Origin: Selenomonadales bacterium
GTDB lineage: Bacteria > Bacillota > Clostridia > Christensenellales > QALW01
Length of the DNA stretch: 42,962 nt
Assembly: GCA_003150515.1 (NCBI GenBank)
Contig: QALW01000030.1
Coordinates: forward strand, 1-42,962
Direction: 5' to 3'
A program made the translations under genes and the position numbers. Shown here one piece after another: positions 21,026 to 29,034 of this stretch (position 1 is the first letter of the stretch; each line of letters begins with the position of its first letter). Below the pieces are notes generated by a model. That model ran no database searches and was not told the DNA's origin. It saw only the letters and a list, made by a program, of their open reading frames with translations.

Positions 21026-21723
21026 AAACATTTTTATTTACAAGTGACGGTTCCGGTATGGGTTCCGGTTCCGGTATGGGTCACGGTTGCGGTATAGGTG
21101 AGGGTATGGGTTCCGGTATAGGTGAGGGCTCTGGTTCCGGTTACTGTGAAGGTGGCGGTTCCGGTATGGGTGAGGGCTCTGGTTCCGGTTACTGTGAAGG
21201 TGACGGTTACGGTAACGGTTGCGGTCGCGGTGACGGTTGCGGTTCCGGTATAAAAAGGTTTAATGGCTCTGATGTGCATTTAATTGATAATGTTCAAACT
21301 ATTATAACCCATGTTTTTAAAAACATTGCAAAAGGATTTATTCTCAATAGCGATTTAACTTTAACAGATTGCTATATTGCAAAGGGAAACAATTTATTTG
21401 CACATGGCGAAACAGTAGAAAAAGCAATGGAAGCGCTGCAAGAGAAAATCTTTTCAAACATAGATATTGACACGGCAATAGAGATGTTTCTTGATGAATT
21501 TGAAACAGACAAGAAATATCCGGCAAAGGAATTCTATGTATGGCATAATCGGTTGACTGGCTCATGCGAAATGGGAAGAAAGCAGTTTATAAAAGAGCGC
21601 GGTTATAACCTTGAAACTGATTCTTTTACTGTTTCGGAGTTTATAGAAATAACAAAAAATAGCTTTGGAGGCGAAATAATTGAACAGCTTGAGCAGTCTT
21701 TGAAAGAGAGGCAAAGGACGTGA
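21013..21723 (+). CDS. phage protein with 34-unit Gly-X repeat domain
   Basis: 236 aa. A 12-residue lead is followed by residues 13-80 made of 34 Gly-X dipeptides (X = Ser, Met, Tyr, Cys, Glu, Ile, Asp, His, Asn, Arg), with two exact 16-residue sub-repeats, then a conserved-looking globular part (81-236: LTLTDCYIAKGNNLFAHGET, FYVWHNRLTGSCEMGRKQFI). The repeat region is probably flexible or an extended sheet. The gene ends GTGA, overlapping the next short ORF. Function unknown. Confidence 0.75.
   Translation: MENIKTFLFTSDGSGMGSGSGMGHGCGIGEGMGSGIGEGSGSGYCEGGGSGMGEGSGSGYCEGDGYGNGCGRGDGCGSGIKRFNGSDVHLIDNVQTIITHVFKNIAKGFILNSDLTLTDCYIAKGNNLFAHGETVEKAMEALQEKIFSNIDIDTAIEMFLDEFETDKKYPAKEFYVWHNRLTGSCEMGRKQFIKERGYNLETDSFTVSEFIEITKNSFGGEIIEQLEQSLKERQRT
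21049..21252 (+). repeat. hexanucleotide GGTNNN tandem repeat in coding sequence
   Basis: 34 in-frame hexamers, nearly all with GGT as the Gly codon while the second codon varies. A 48-bp block is repeated from 21121 and 21169. The antisense strand is open across it only because of the repeat. Confidence 0.9.
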
Positions 21724-21773
21724 AAATCCGCATTAAGGCTCCGCCCTGCACGCGCTGCGTCTGGGAGCGATAA
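21720..21773 (+). pseudogene. truncated copy of the KIRIK-PPC small gene
   Basis: GTG-started 17-codon frame VKIRIKAPPCTRCVWER then TAA. Its start aligns with the gene at 22224 (MKIRIKSPPCLRCVWG); past the stop a RADLQKH stretch matches RADVCKR of that gene. So this is a deleted or broken duplicate, one gene earlier in the operon. Confidence 0.6.
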
Positions 21774-21834
21774 CTCCGCGCGGATTTGCAGAAGCATTTT
21801 TTAGAGCGAACAGGTGAAAAGGAGAGGAATAACA

Positions 21835-22227
21835 ATGAATGACTTGATAGACCGCGAACAGGTAATTAATGCGCTGGATAGAATTGGAGGAACAGGAGCA
21901 GAGGCAGAAAGCTGGGCGGACGGATGGGACAAGGCGATTGATGAAGCAATAAAGATTGTACGGAATATGCCTATGAAGCGGCTCTGCCGCGGCAGTCCAG
22001 TAAAACTGATAGACGCTAATGCTTTGGAAATAGCCATTATGGATACCGGTATATATCCGGCGAATGTGCGCAGAGCTATAAGGAAAGCACCTGAAGCAGT
22101 AGTGCGCTGCAATGACTGCATACACAGATATGAAAACGAGGAGAATGTATATGTCTGCGAGGTGTTGGATTTTTCTTGTGGGGATGATGATTTTTGCAGT
22201 CAAGGTCGAAGAAAGGAGACCGAATGA
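21835..22227 (+). CDS. conserved-type phage protein, unknown
   Basis: 130 aa from ATG 21835 (AAAGGAGAGG upstream). Starts NDLIDREQVINALDRI, contains WADGWDKAIDEAIKIVRNMP and a C-terminal Cys cluster (VRCNDCIHR, YVCEV, FC), a likely zinc site. The type is frequent in Clostridial prophages near the late regulator; no function known. Confidence 0.72.
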   Translation: MNDLIDREQVINALDRIGGTGAEAESWADGWDKAIDEAIKIVRNMPMKRLCRGSPVKLIDANALEIAIMDTGIYPANVRRAIRKAPEAVVRCNDCIHRYENEENVYVCEVLDFSCGDDDFCSQGRRKETE

Positions 22228-22478
22228 AAATCAGAATCAAATCCCCGCCCTGTCTGAGGTGCGTGTGGGGACAGCGTGAGGATGAGGGGCTTATTTATTG
22301 CTTTCGAGCGGATGTATGCAAACGAATACGGGAGGGGCGGGGAAATGACCAACAAGGAAAAAAAGCAATGGCTGCTGCGGGGCTGGAAGCTGGAGAGCGA
22401 GTTGAAGGCGTTGGAAGAGGCAAAAAAGCGGGCGCTGGAAAGAGCGGTCAGCGTAACGGCCAAATTCAACGAGGATAA
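22224..22478 (+). CDS. small Cys-containing phage protein with overlapped C-terminus
   Basis: 84 aa, ATGA overlap with the previous stop. First 37 residues (KIRIKSPPCLRCVW, YCFRADVCKR) carry four Cys and are duplicated in the broken copy at 21720, supporting a real gene. The last 134 bases overlap the late-regulator gene in another frame and give low-complexity Gly/Lys sequence, so the original stop may have been lost. Confidence 0.5.
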   Translation: MKIRIKSPPCLRCVWGQREDEGLIYCFRADVCKRIREGRGNDQQGKKAMAAAGLEAGERVEGVGRGKKAGAGKSGQRNGQIQRG

Positions 22479-22761
22479 AGTGCAGGCCGGCGAGCATAAC
22501 CGGCAGGAGGAAGCTATAGCGCGCTACATAGATTATGAATTGCTGATTGAGCAGCAGACTGACCGCTTGATAGATATTCGCATGGAAATTACCAAAGCTA
22601 TATTCGCCCTTGAAAACAGCACTCTGCGCACCTTGCTGCTCAAGCGTTATCTGGAGTTCAAGCCCTGGGAGCAGATTGCGGAGGAAATGAATTACAGCTA
22701 TATGCAGATAACGCGGCTGCACGGCAGGGCCTTGGCACAGATAAAATGCAAATCTATTTAA
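22345..22761 (+). CDS. ArpU/RinA-like late transcription regulator
   Basis: 138 aa from ATG 22345 (GGAGGGGCGG upstream). N-terminal coiled coil (10-75), then LRTLLLKRYLEFKPWEQIAE and YSYMQITRLHGRALAQIK, a sigma-70 region-4-like HTH as in ArpU/RinA/DUF1492 activators of phage late genes. It is the last early gene; a promoter with phased repeats begins 3 bp after its stop. Confidence 0.8.
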   Translation: MTNKEKKQWLLRGWKLESELKALEEAKKRALERAVSVTAKFNEDKVQAGEHNRQEEAIARYIDYELLIEQQTDRLIDIRMEITKAIFALENSTLRTLLLKRYLEFKPWEQIAEEMNYSYMQITRLHGRALAQIKCKSI

Positions 22762-22763
22762 AG

Positions 22764-22809
22764 ATGTTATGAAATGTTATAGAATGTTATATTGTATAAG
22801 TGATATAAT
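22764..22809 (+). promoter_or_regulatory. probable activator-dependent late promoter
   Basis: ATGTTAT occurs at 22764, 22774 and 22784, exactly 10 bp apart, ending 13 bp before a TATAAT (22804-22809). The expected -35 position holds AGAATG, no match. Phased activator sites replacing a -35 suggest control by the regulator encoded just upstream. Confidence 0.6.
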
Positions 22810-22830
22810 TTAAACTGGTTTGAAAGGTGT

Positions 22831-22862
22831 GTTAAAGGAGCTGTGTTTTGCAGCTCCTTAAC
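22831..22862 (+). other. stable hairpin in the late leader
   Basis: 12-bp stem with one bulged A (22831-22843 with 22851-22862), 7-nt loop, about 15 nt after the predicted late start. It has no T-run, so it is not an intrinsic terminator; it may stabilise the message or hide the GGAG in its 5' arm. Confidence 0.55.
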
Positions 22863-22965
22863 GACTTATAACATACCTAGCGGCTTTACTGCGGGCGGCT
22901 CTGTTAGCTTAACCAACGATATAGAGCAAGCTCTTATGGGGAGCATTTTATATGATTCAGTATAA
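22861..22965 (+). pseudogene. remnant of a tail-fibre gene 3' end
   Basis: The frame reads TTYNIPSGFTAGGSVSLTND IEQAL and matches the C-terminus of the fibre protein encoded at 39268-40143 (YTVPAGYTAGGTVSLTDD IETAL). There is no start codon for it and it lies in the late leader, 17 kb from the tail module. Evidence of past recombination between phages. Confidence 0.75.
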
Positions 22966-23163
22966 AACAAAATGTATGTATGGCTATACAATACTTGGAG
23001 AGCGTCCTCCTCAATTAGACAACAATGCAGAATATGTAATCATTGAGCAATCAAAGTTTTTTCCTCATTGTGTTATTATACAGCGATTGGATGGAAAATC
23101 CTTTCGAGGGGAAAAATGCTGGATTGTTCCTGTAAACAGCTTATACTAATCAAGCTCTTATGG
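22927..23163 (+). repeat. 13-bp direct repeat bounding a one-gene insertion
   Basis: CAAGCTCTTATGG is found at 22927-22939 and 23151-23163. The first copy is inside the fibre remnant (EQALM); the second again reads NQALMAF-stop, the natural end of such a gene, followed by AAGGAG. So a segment of about 211 bp, holding just the ORF 22952-23149, seems to have entered with duplication of the 13 bp. Confidence 0.65.
22952..23149 (+). CDS. 65-aa hypothetical protein in the inserted segment
   Basis: ATG with GGGGAG 9 bp upstream. Beta-rich sequence with Cys8 and Cys54; ERPPQLDNNAEYVIIEQSKF then VIIQRLDGKSFRGEKCWIVP. No family recognised. Bounded by 13-bp direct repeats. Confidence 0.5.
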   Translation: MIQYKTKCMYGYTILGERPPQLDNNAEYVIIEQSKFFPHCVIIQRLDGKSFRGEKCWIVPVNSLY

Positions 23164-23182
23164 CTTTTTAAGGAGTATTAAC

Positions 23183-23306
23183 ATGGAAATAAACTGAATA
23201 TCAGAAGCTAAAGCTGGGAGCTTATAATGTATTAATTGGCGATAGGGGAAAAGTCGCTGCGCAATTATTTAAAGGGCTGGGGCGGGGGCCGGCAGCGAAT
23301 AAATAG
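23183..23306 (+). pseudogene. frameshifted small gene
   Basis: AAGGAG then ATG GAA ATA AAC TGA. Ignoring one base at the TGA gives MEINEYQKLKLGAYNVLIGD RGKVAAQLFKGL and a stop at 23304-23306. The start resembles the INEYQKL opening of phage MazG-like proteins, but the rest does not. A single-base indel or a remnant. Confidence 0.45.
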
Positions 23307-23335
23307 TATAGGGGGCAGAGCGTTTTTAAAGATTT

Positions 23336-23644
23336 ATGGCTAGAGAGTGGGCAAAAAAATTTTATACAAGCGCCGCATGGAGGCGGGTTAGGCGGGAAGC
23401 GTTAAGAAGAGATATGTTTACATGTGCTATATGTTGCGGACAGGCCCAAGAAGTGCATCACATAAACGAATTAACGCCGCTGAATATAAATGAACCTAGC
23501 GTTGCGTTGAACTTAAATAACCTGGTTAGCTTGTGTCATAATTGTCATAACTCTATCACGAAAAAGAGCGCGGAACAGGATTATTTTTTTGATGAGTACG
23601 GACAATATGTGCGCAGAGCCCCCCGGGGGGATGCTAAAAAATGA
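23336..23644 (+). CDS. HNH endonuclease
   Basis: 102 aa. CAICC (about 32-36), EVHHINEL (about 41-48, the HH of the nuclease), the Asn-bearing NLNNLVSLCHNCHNSIT (about 63-79). In HK97-type phages an HNH protein beside the terminase is needed for genome cutting during packaging. Weak ribosome site. Terminase small subunit follows. Confidence 0.92.
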   Translation: MAREWAKKFYTSAAWRRVRREALRRDMFTCAICCGQAQEVHHINELTPLNINEPSVALNLNNLVSLCHNCHNSITKKSAEQDYFFDEYGQYVRRAPRGDAKK

Positions 23645-23722
23645 ATGCTGAGGCAAACCGAGCGCCCTTCCTTTTTAAAACTCGCTGATACAGGCGTATA
23701 AGGGTGTAGTATGAGGAGCAAT

Positions 23723-24100
23723 ATGGAATTTGGGATATATAGCGAAGAAAAACGAAAAAAGCTCATTAAACAGGAAATAAAAAGGTTAAATCCGCTGCTT
23801 GAGAATATTGATTCTAATAGAAAGAGAGCTTTTGAAAAACTTATAAATGACGCGGCCTTTATGGCCGTTACTCTAGAAGAGGCTAGAGCTATAATTAATA
23901 GGGACGGAATAATTGAGAGCTATCAAAATGGACAAAATCAGTACGGTTATAAAAAATCTTCCGCTGTTGAGGTTTACGATAAAATGATTAATACATATTC
24001 AAAAATAGTAAAGCAGATGTGCGACGTATTACCTGAAAATGTATCGGCTGAGGATCCGGGTGAAGAAATTATGAAATTTATAACCGGTTTAAAAAAATGA
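23723..24100 (+). CDS. terminase small subunit, P27 family
   Basis: 125 aa from ATG 23723 (GAGGAG 5 bp upstream; ATG 23711 is also in frame). Helical; KRAFEKLINDAAFMAVTLEE, IIESYQNGQNQYGYKKSSAV and VYDKMINTYSKIVKQ fit the P27-type small subunits that recognise phage DNA and regulate the large subunit. Overlaps TerL by 4 bp. Confidence 0.85.
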   Translation: MEFGIYSEEKRKKLIKQEIKRLNPLLENIDSNRKRAFEKLINDAAFMAVTLEEARAIINRDGIIESYQNGQNQYGYKKSSAVEVYDKMINTYSKIVKQMCDVLPENVSAEDPGEEIMKFITGLKK

Positions 24101-25767
24101 ATTGGGTTAGGGAATATCTGGAGGCAATAAGAAGCGGCTATGAGGTAGTAGGACGAAAAATCAGGACTGTATATGAGAGAGAATGTAGCTGGATGGAAAA
24201 TCCCCCGGAAAATTTTCCATATTATTTTGATGAAAAACATGGCGAACGGCATATTGAATTTATTGAAACCTTTTGCAAGCATTCAAAAGGTAAATATGCG
24301 CGCCGGCCCCTGCTGCTGGAATTATTTCAGAAAGCTAAAATACAGCTGGTGTTTGGCTGGAGAGAAAAAGAGACGGACTTTAGAAGAATAAGAGAAGTAA
24401 TTGATATTCGTGGACGTAAATGCGGAAAGACAACTGAGACAGCAGGCATTGAATGGGATATGCTTTTAAACGACGGCGAGAGCGGAGCAGAAATATATTG
24501 TACTGCAAACAAAAAAGACCAGGCGCGTTTAATTTTTGATGAAGCTGTCAATATGCGGTCACAGTCTCCTGCGTTGGCTGCAGTTACTCAAAAGCGCCAG
24601 TCAGATATATATTTTCCGGCAACTTTCAGCTTTATAAAAGCATTGGCTGCTGACACTAAGACTATGGATGGGCTGAACGCCCATTTTTTCTGTCAGGATG
24701 AATTTCACGAGGCTCGCACACGGAAAATCTATGACGTTATGAAGCAGAGCCAGTCTGCACGGGAACAGCCTCTGGCTTGGCTTATAAGCACTAATGGCTT
24801 TGTACGGGAACAGTTTTTTGACGAAACTTATACATATGCCTCATCAGTAGCCCTATGGGAAGAGGGATTTCATGATTATAGGCTTTTACCTTTAATCTAT
24901 GAATTGGATGAAAGGGAAGAGTGGACAAAGCCAGAATGCTGGGCTAAGGCTAATCCGGGATTGGGTAAAATAAAATCGGTTAAAACGCTGGCTGAGAATG
25001 TAGAAAAAGCAAAGCGCGATCCTGGTTTTTTGCCAACCGTGTTGACTAAGGATTTTAATATTCCGGAAAATTCAGCAGATTCATGGCTGACGTATGAGCA
25101 GGCTGTCAATGAAAAAGCAGTACCTATGGAGCAGCTTATGCATTCATATGCTATCGGCGGATGCGACCTTTCCGCTACGACCGATTTAACCTGCGCTACT
25201 TTGCTTATAAAAAAACCTGACGATGAAAATTTCTATGTGCTCCAGCAATACTTTTTGCCTAAAAAAAGAGTAGAGGAATTGAGTCTGCTTGGACGAAGCG
25301 AAGCTCCATATGCTTTATGGGCTCAACAGGGCTGGCTTACCCTGTGTGATACTGCTACGATTGATTTTAATTTAGTAACTGAGTGGTTTGTCAAAATGGT
25401 GAGCGAATATGATATCCGGCCTCTTTGGGTTTGTTATGATGCAGCTTTATCCGGTTATTGGGCCCCGCAGATGGAGGAATACGGCTTTGATATGGAGCGC
25501 ATAAGACAGGGCCCATTTACATGGACTTATCCCATGAAAGAATTAGGCGGAGCGCTAGCCGATCATAAAGTGGTGTATCAAAATAATCCTATACTGCGCT
25601 GGTGCTTAATTAATACTGCTAAAAAGAGTACGAACAAAGATGGGATAGAGAGTATTCAGCCTGTAAAGTGTGCGTCCAATAGACGTATAGATGGAATGGT
25701 CAGCCTGCTTAACGCATGGACAGGCTATCATAAGCATATAGATGAATTTTTACCATATGTGAGGTGA
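24097..25767 (+). CDS. terL: terminase large subunit
   Basis: 556 aa, Terminase_1 family packaging motor. ATPase: Walker A-like RGRKCGKTT (about 105-113), Walker B FFCQDEF (about 197-203). Nuclease: GGCDLSATTD (about 352-361) and CYDAAL (about 446-451) supply acidic metal ligands of the RNase-H-like fold. Pumps DNA into the prohead through the portal encoded next. Normal length; overlap with both neighbours. Confidence 0.95.
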   Translation: MNWVREYLEAIRSGYEVVGRKIRTVYERECSWMENPPENFPYYFDEKHGERHIEFIETFCKHSKGKYARRPLLLELFQKAKIQLVFGWREKETDFRRIREVIDIRGRKCGKTTETAGIEWDMLLNDGESGAEIYCTANKKDQARLIFDEAVNMRSQSPALAAVTQKRQSDIYFPATFSFIKALAADTKTMDGLNAHFFCQDEFHEARTRKIYDVMKQSQSAREQPLAWLISTNGFVREQFFDETYTYASSVALWEEGFHDYRLLPLIYELDEREEWTKPECWAKANPGLGKIKSVKTLAENVEKAKRDPGFLPTVLTKDFNIPENSADSWLTYEQAVNEKAVPMEQLMHSYAIGGCDLSATTDLTCATLLIKKPDDENFYVLQQYFLPKKRVEELSLLGRSEAPYALWAQQGWLTLCDTATIDFNLVTEWFVKMVSEYDIRPLWVCYDAALSGYWAPQMEEYGFDMERIRQGPFTWTYPMKELGGALADHKVVYQNNPILRWCLINTAKKSTNKDGIESIQPVKCASNRRIDGMVSLLNAWTGYHKHIDEFLPYVR

Positions 25768-26969
25768 GAAAAACGGGACTTTTAAGCAATCTATTTAAAA
25801 ATATAAAAACAGTTTTGATTGGATACAGCGGCCAGTCTAGTGTTAACGCCCCGTTCAGCAAGGAATTATATCAGCAGGAGACGGTTAGAGCGGTTATAGA
25901 CTGTATTGCCACGCATGCTGCTAAGGCTGAGGCAATGCATGTTGTTATGGACAATAAAGGCAGAATTAAAGAAATAAAAAGAGACAGTCCTTTTGCCTAT
26001 TTGCTTAATATGCGGCCTAACGACATTATGAGCGGTTACGATTTGAAATATAAATTGATAACCCAGCTGGAGGATAAAACCACGGCGCTTTGCTATATCA
26101 AATGGCAAGGCGCGTTTCCTGCGGGAATATTGCCGATAAATTATAATCATTTTGAATTTTACCGCATTGAGGGAGGCGGCTATGCGGTTCAATTTTCCGA
26201 TTATGACGGTGCGGAGTATACTTTGCCTTTGGAGGATGTCGTAGTGCTGCGCAAATTTTATAATAATTTTGATGTCAGCGGCGAGGGAAACGGTCCAATT
26301 TATAATACTCTTGATATGGTTAAGGCTGCGGATGATGGTTTAAACGAGGCGTTGAACGTTTCAAATAAAGTAAGGGGTATAATCAAGCAGAAAAAATCCA
26401 TGCTATCTCCGGCGGATGTGCAGGCGAATACTGAAGAATTTATCAGACGCTTTGAACAGGCGGCAAAAAACGGCGGTATAGTGGGCATAGACAGCATGGA
26501 AGATTTTGTGCCTTTGAATATAACTCCGTGGAGCGCCGGCGCCGACCAAATGAAAGATATACGATTAAATATTCTTCGCTATTGGCGTATATCTGAAGCC
26601 ATTCTTCAATCTGATTATAACGAGAGTCAATGGCAGGCGTTTTATGAAGGAGTTATAGAACCTATTTTAATAGCAATGGGACAAGCCTTTACTAATGCCT
26701 GTTTTACAAGAAAGGAACAAATGGCGGGCAATCGTATTATATTTAATTCATCTGTATTGATAAATATGTCTATGCAGACTAAAACGCAGCTGCTTAATTC
26801 AACAAGGGAAATAGGATTGTTTACGCGCAATGAGCAGAGGGAGATGTTTGGATATCCGCCCATAGTGGGCGGAGATGATGCGCTCATTTCTCTAAATTAT
26901 ATAAAGGGCAGCGATCAGAGCGCATATCAGATAGGAAATAAGGAGGAAAAAGAAAATGGCAATGAATAG
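25764..26969 (+). CDS. HK97-family portal protein
   Basis: 401 aa, GTG start (GTGA overlap with TerL). VRAVIDCIATHAAKAEAMHV, KYKLITQLEDKTTALCYIKW and the LRYWRISEAILQSDYNESQW region are typical of phage portals. Forms the dodecameric ring through which DNA enters. Confidence 0.93.
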   Translation: MRKTGLLSNLFKNIKTVLIGYSGQSSVNAPFSKELYQQETVRAVIDCIATHAAKAEAMHVVMDNKGRIKEIKRDSPFAYLLNMRPNDIMSGYDLKYKLITQLEDKTTALCYIKWQGAFPAGILPINYNHFEFYRIEGGGYAVQFSDYDGAEYTLPLEDVVVLRKFYNNFDVSGEGNGPIYNTLDMVKAADDGLNEALNVSNKVRGIIKQKKSMLSPADVQANTEEFIRRFEQAAKNGGIVGIDSMEDFVPLNITPWSAGADQMKDIRLNILRYWRISEAILQSDYNESQWQAFYEGVIEPILIAMGQAFTNACFTRKEQMAGNRIIFNSSVLINMSMQTKTQLLNSTREIGLFTRNEQREMFGYPPIVGGDDALISLNYIKGSDQSAYQIGNKEEKENGNE

Positions 26970-27558
26970 AAGTTTAATTATTGAACGAAAGTTTGATTTT
27001 GCCAGTAGGGCGGAGAATCTTGAGGATGGGGCGGATAAGCTTATCATTGAGGGTTATGCTTTAAAATTTAATTCTCCGACCGTGCTTTTTGAGGAAAATG
27101 GTATTCAATACAAGGAAACAATTTTGCCCGAAGCCTTGGAAAACTGCAAAATGGCAGATGTAATATTTAATTATAACCACCAAGGCAAAGTTTTGGCGCG
27201 TACGAGAAATTCTACCTTAGAATTGCTTCCTGATTCAGAAGGCCTTTTTATACGGGCAAGATTAGATGGCACTGCAGAAGGAAGGCAAATGTATGAGGAA
27301 ATATCTAAAGGGTATATTGATAAAATGTCTTTTGCCTTTACTATAGCCGAAGAGGCGTTTAATAAGGATGAGCGAATGTGGACTATACGCAGAATCAAGA
27401 GGATATATGATGTATCGGCGGTGGATTTTCCCGCTTATGAAGATACATGGGTTGAGGCCCGCAAGGCCGCGATTCTGGAGGCGGAGGCTCAGGAGAAGCG
27501 GCAGGCGGCGGAGACCGCGCTTGCAAGGCGTAAACTGCAATTAAAACTGAAATTTTAA
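26956..27558 (+). CDS. HK97-type prohead protease
   Basis: 200 aa. LIIEGYALKFNSP, NYNHQGKVLARTRN with catalytic His75, and YIDKMSFAF with catalytic Ser125, then AVDFPAYEDT. Cleaves the scaffold-like delta domain of the capsid protein during maturation. Overlaps the portal gene by 14 bp. Confidence 0.94.
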   Translation: MAMNRSLIIERKFDFASRAENLEDGADKLIIEGYALKFNSPTVLFEENGIQYKETILPEALENCKMADVIFNYNHQGKVLARTRNSTLELLPDSEGLFIRARLDGTAEGRQMYEEISKGYIDKMSFAFTIAEEAFNKDERMWTIRRIKRIYDVSAVDFPAYEDTWVEARKAAILEAEAQEKRQAAETALARRKLQLKLKF

Positions 27559-27569
27559 GGAGGATAACT

Positions 27570-28709
27570 ATGAACGAAAAACGGCTTAAAGAAATTAATG
27601 AGAGAAAAGAGGCTATTCGGGAAGAGCTTAAAACGGCGGATGAGGAACAGCTTCGCAGCTTGGAGCAAGAAACTGATTTATTGCTGGAAGAGGAAAAAGC
27701 GCTTCGAAGCAAGAGCGATTTAAACGGCAAGCTTCAGTTTCAGGCTAAACCGGAAGGAAGAGCTCAAAGCGATATGGAGCGCAGAGGGCGTGAATTAAAA
27801 CAGTCCCGTGCAGTCACTATAGGTTCGGGCACCCTTATAAAACCTATGGGGAATCAGACCAGCATAAATGATGAACTGGGACAGGGAGTATCGTCCATTA
27901 TAGATATGGTTAAAGTTACTAACTGCATGGGTATGAGCGAATATCAGGTGGCATATAAATCTGCTGATATGACGGCGGCCAAAAATGCGGAAAATACCGC
28001 CGCTACCAGCAGCGATCCCACTTTTGCTTATGCCGTTATCAAGCCTGTAACCATAACTACATACAGCGAGATATCCCGTGAAGCGCGCAATTTAACTGAT
28101 GTGGACTATTACAGCGCCGTGCTTGCTTCAGCTCGCAAAGCGCTGCGCCGCAAGGTTTCTGAGTTTATAATAAAGTCAGATGCAACCAGCAGCGCTGCTT
28201 TTATAGGCGTTAATTCTGCCAGCGCTATATCTGCTGCGACCGACATTGAAATAAGCGCGATAGATGATAAAACTCTTCGCAATATAGTACTTAATTATGG
28301 TGGAGACGAGGACACTTTAGGAGGCGCGGTGCTCTTTCTTAATAAGACGGACCTTATAGCGTTTGGTGATGTTCGCGGTACTAATGAAAAGAAGGCCGTT
28401 TATGAAATTACTCCCGACAGCATTAATACTAATACGGGTATTATAAGGGACGGCGGTTTGGCTGTTAGATATTGTCTTAACAGCAATATTACCAGTCTGT
28501 CCCAAACAGCTGCCGGCGCTTACAGCATGTTTTACGGCGTGCCTGAATGCTATGAATTAGGCCTTTTCAGCGATTATACTGTAAGGGTTTCGGAGGATTA
28601 TCAATTTGCCAAGCGCATGCTCGCAGTGCTGGGAGAGGTAATGATAGGCGGCAATGTCACAGTTGCTAACGGCTTTGTTCGGGTTAAGACTCCGGCTTCA
28701 AAAGGTTGA
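27570..28709 (+). CDS. HK97-type major capsid protein
   Basis: 379 aa. N-terminal coiled coil (about 1-70: ERKEAIREELKTADEEQLR) is the delta/scaffolding domain removed by the protease; from about residue 85 the HK97 fold with SREARNLTDVDYYSAVLASA and the C-terminal YELGLFSDYTVRVSEDYQFA. Follows the protease by 11 bp with AAGGAGG. Confidence 0.95.
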   Translation: MNEKRLKEINERKEAIREELKTADEEQLRSLEQETDLLLEEEKALRSKSDLNGKLQFQAKPEGRAQSDMERRGRELKQSRAVTIGSGTLIKPMGNQTSINDELGQGVSSIIDMVKVTNCMGMSEYQVAYKSADMTAAKNAENTAATSSDPTFAYAVIKPVTITTYSEISREARNLTDVDYYSAVLASARKALRRKVSEFIIKSDATSSAAFIGVNSASAISAATDIEISAIDDKTLRNIVLNYGGDEDTLGGAVLFLNKTDLIAFGDVRGTNEKKAVYEITPDSINTNTGIIRDGGLAVRYCLNSNITSLSQTAAGAYSMFYGVPECYELGLFSDYTVRVSEDYQFAKRMLAVLGEVMIGGNVTVANGFVRVKTPASKG

Positions 28710-28728
28710 GATAAAGGGAGGATAATTC

Positions 28729-29034
28729 ATGGCGGTATCAGCGGAATATCTGGATAAAGTAAGGCGGGCGGTAAGGCGTTCTGTTAATGCCCAAACGGAC
28801 CAGGAATTAACCGATATTATTGAGGAATGCCGCCATGACCTTATTTGCTTAGGGGTTAAGTCTGAAAAAACAATTGATGAAAAAGATCCTCTTATCTTGG
28901 GCGCCGTGCGTTGCTTTGCACGCTGGAAATTCGGATTGGATAATGATGACGCTCCTCTTAATAGAGAAGATTATTTTGCCATGCGGGACGAATTGAGGAA
29001 GAGGGTGGAATATTGTACTTTTCAGACCAAATAA
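28729..29034 (+). CDS. head-tail connector, gp6-like
   Basis: 101 aa, all-helical: YLDKVRRAVRRSVNAQTDQE, LTDIIEECRHDLICLGV, LILGAVRCFARWKFG. Pattern of HK97 gp6/SPP1 gp15 adaptor proteins below the portal. Confidence 0.85.
   Translation: MAVSAEYLDKVRRAVRRSVNAQTDQELTDIIEECRHDLICLGVKSEKTIDEKDPLILGAVRCFARWKFGLDNDDAPLNREDYFAMRDELRKRVEYCTFQTK

Noticed and set aside
21034..21279. Thr/Val-rich minus-strand frame over the Gly-X array
   Set aside because: Open only because the hexamer repeat excludes stops; the plus-strand gene has ribosome site and conserved C-terminus.
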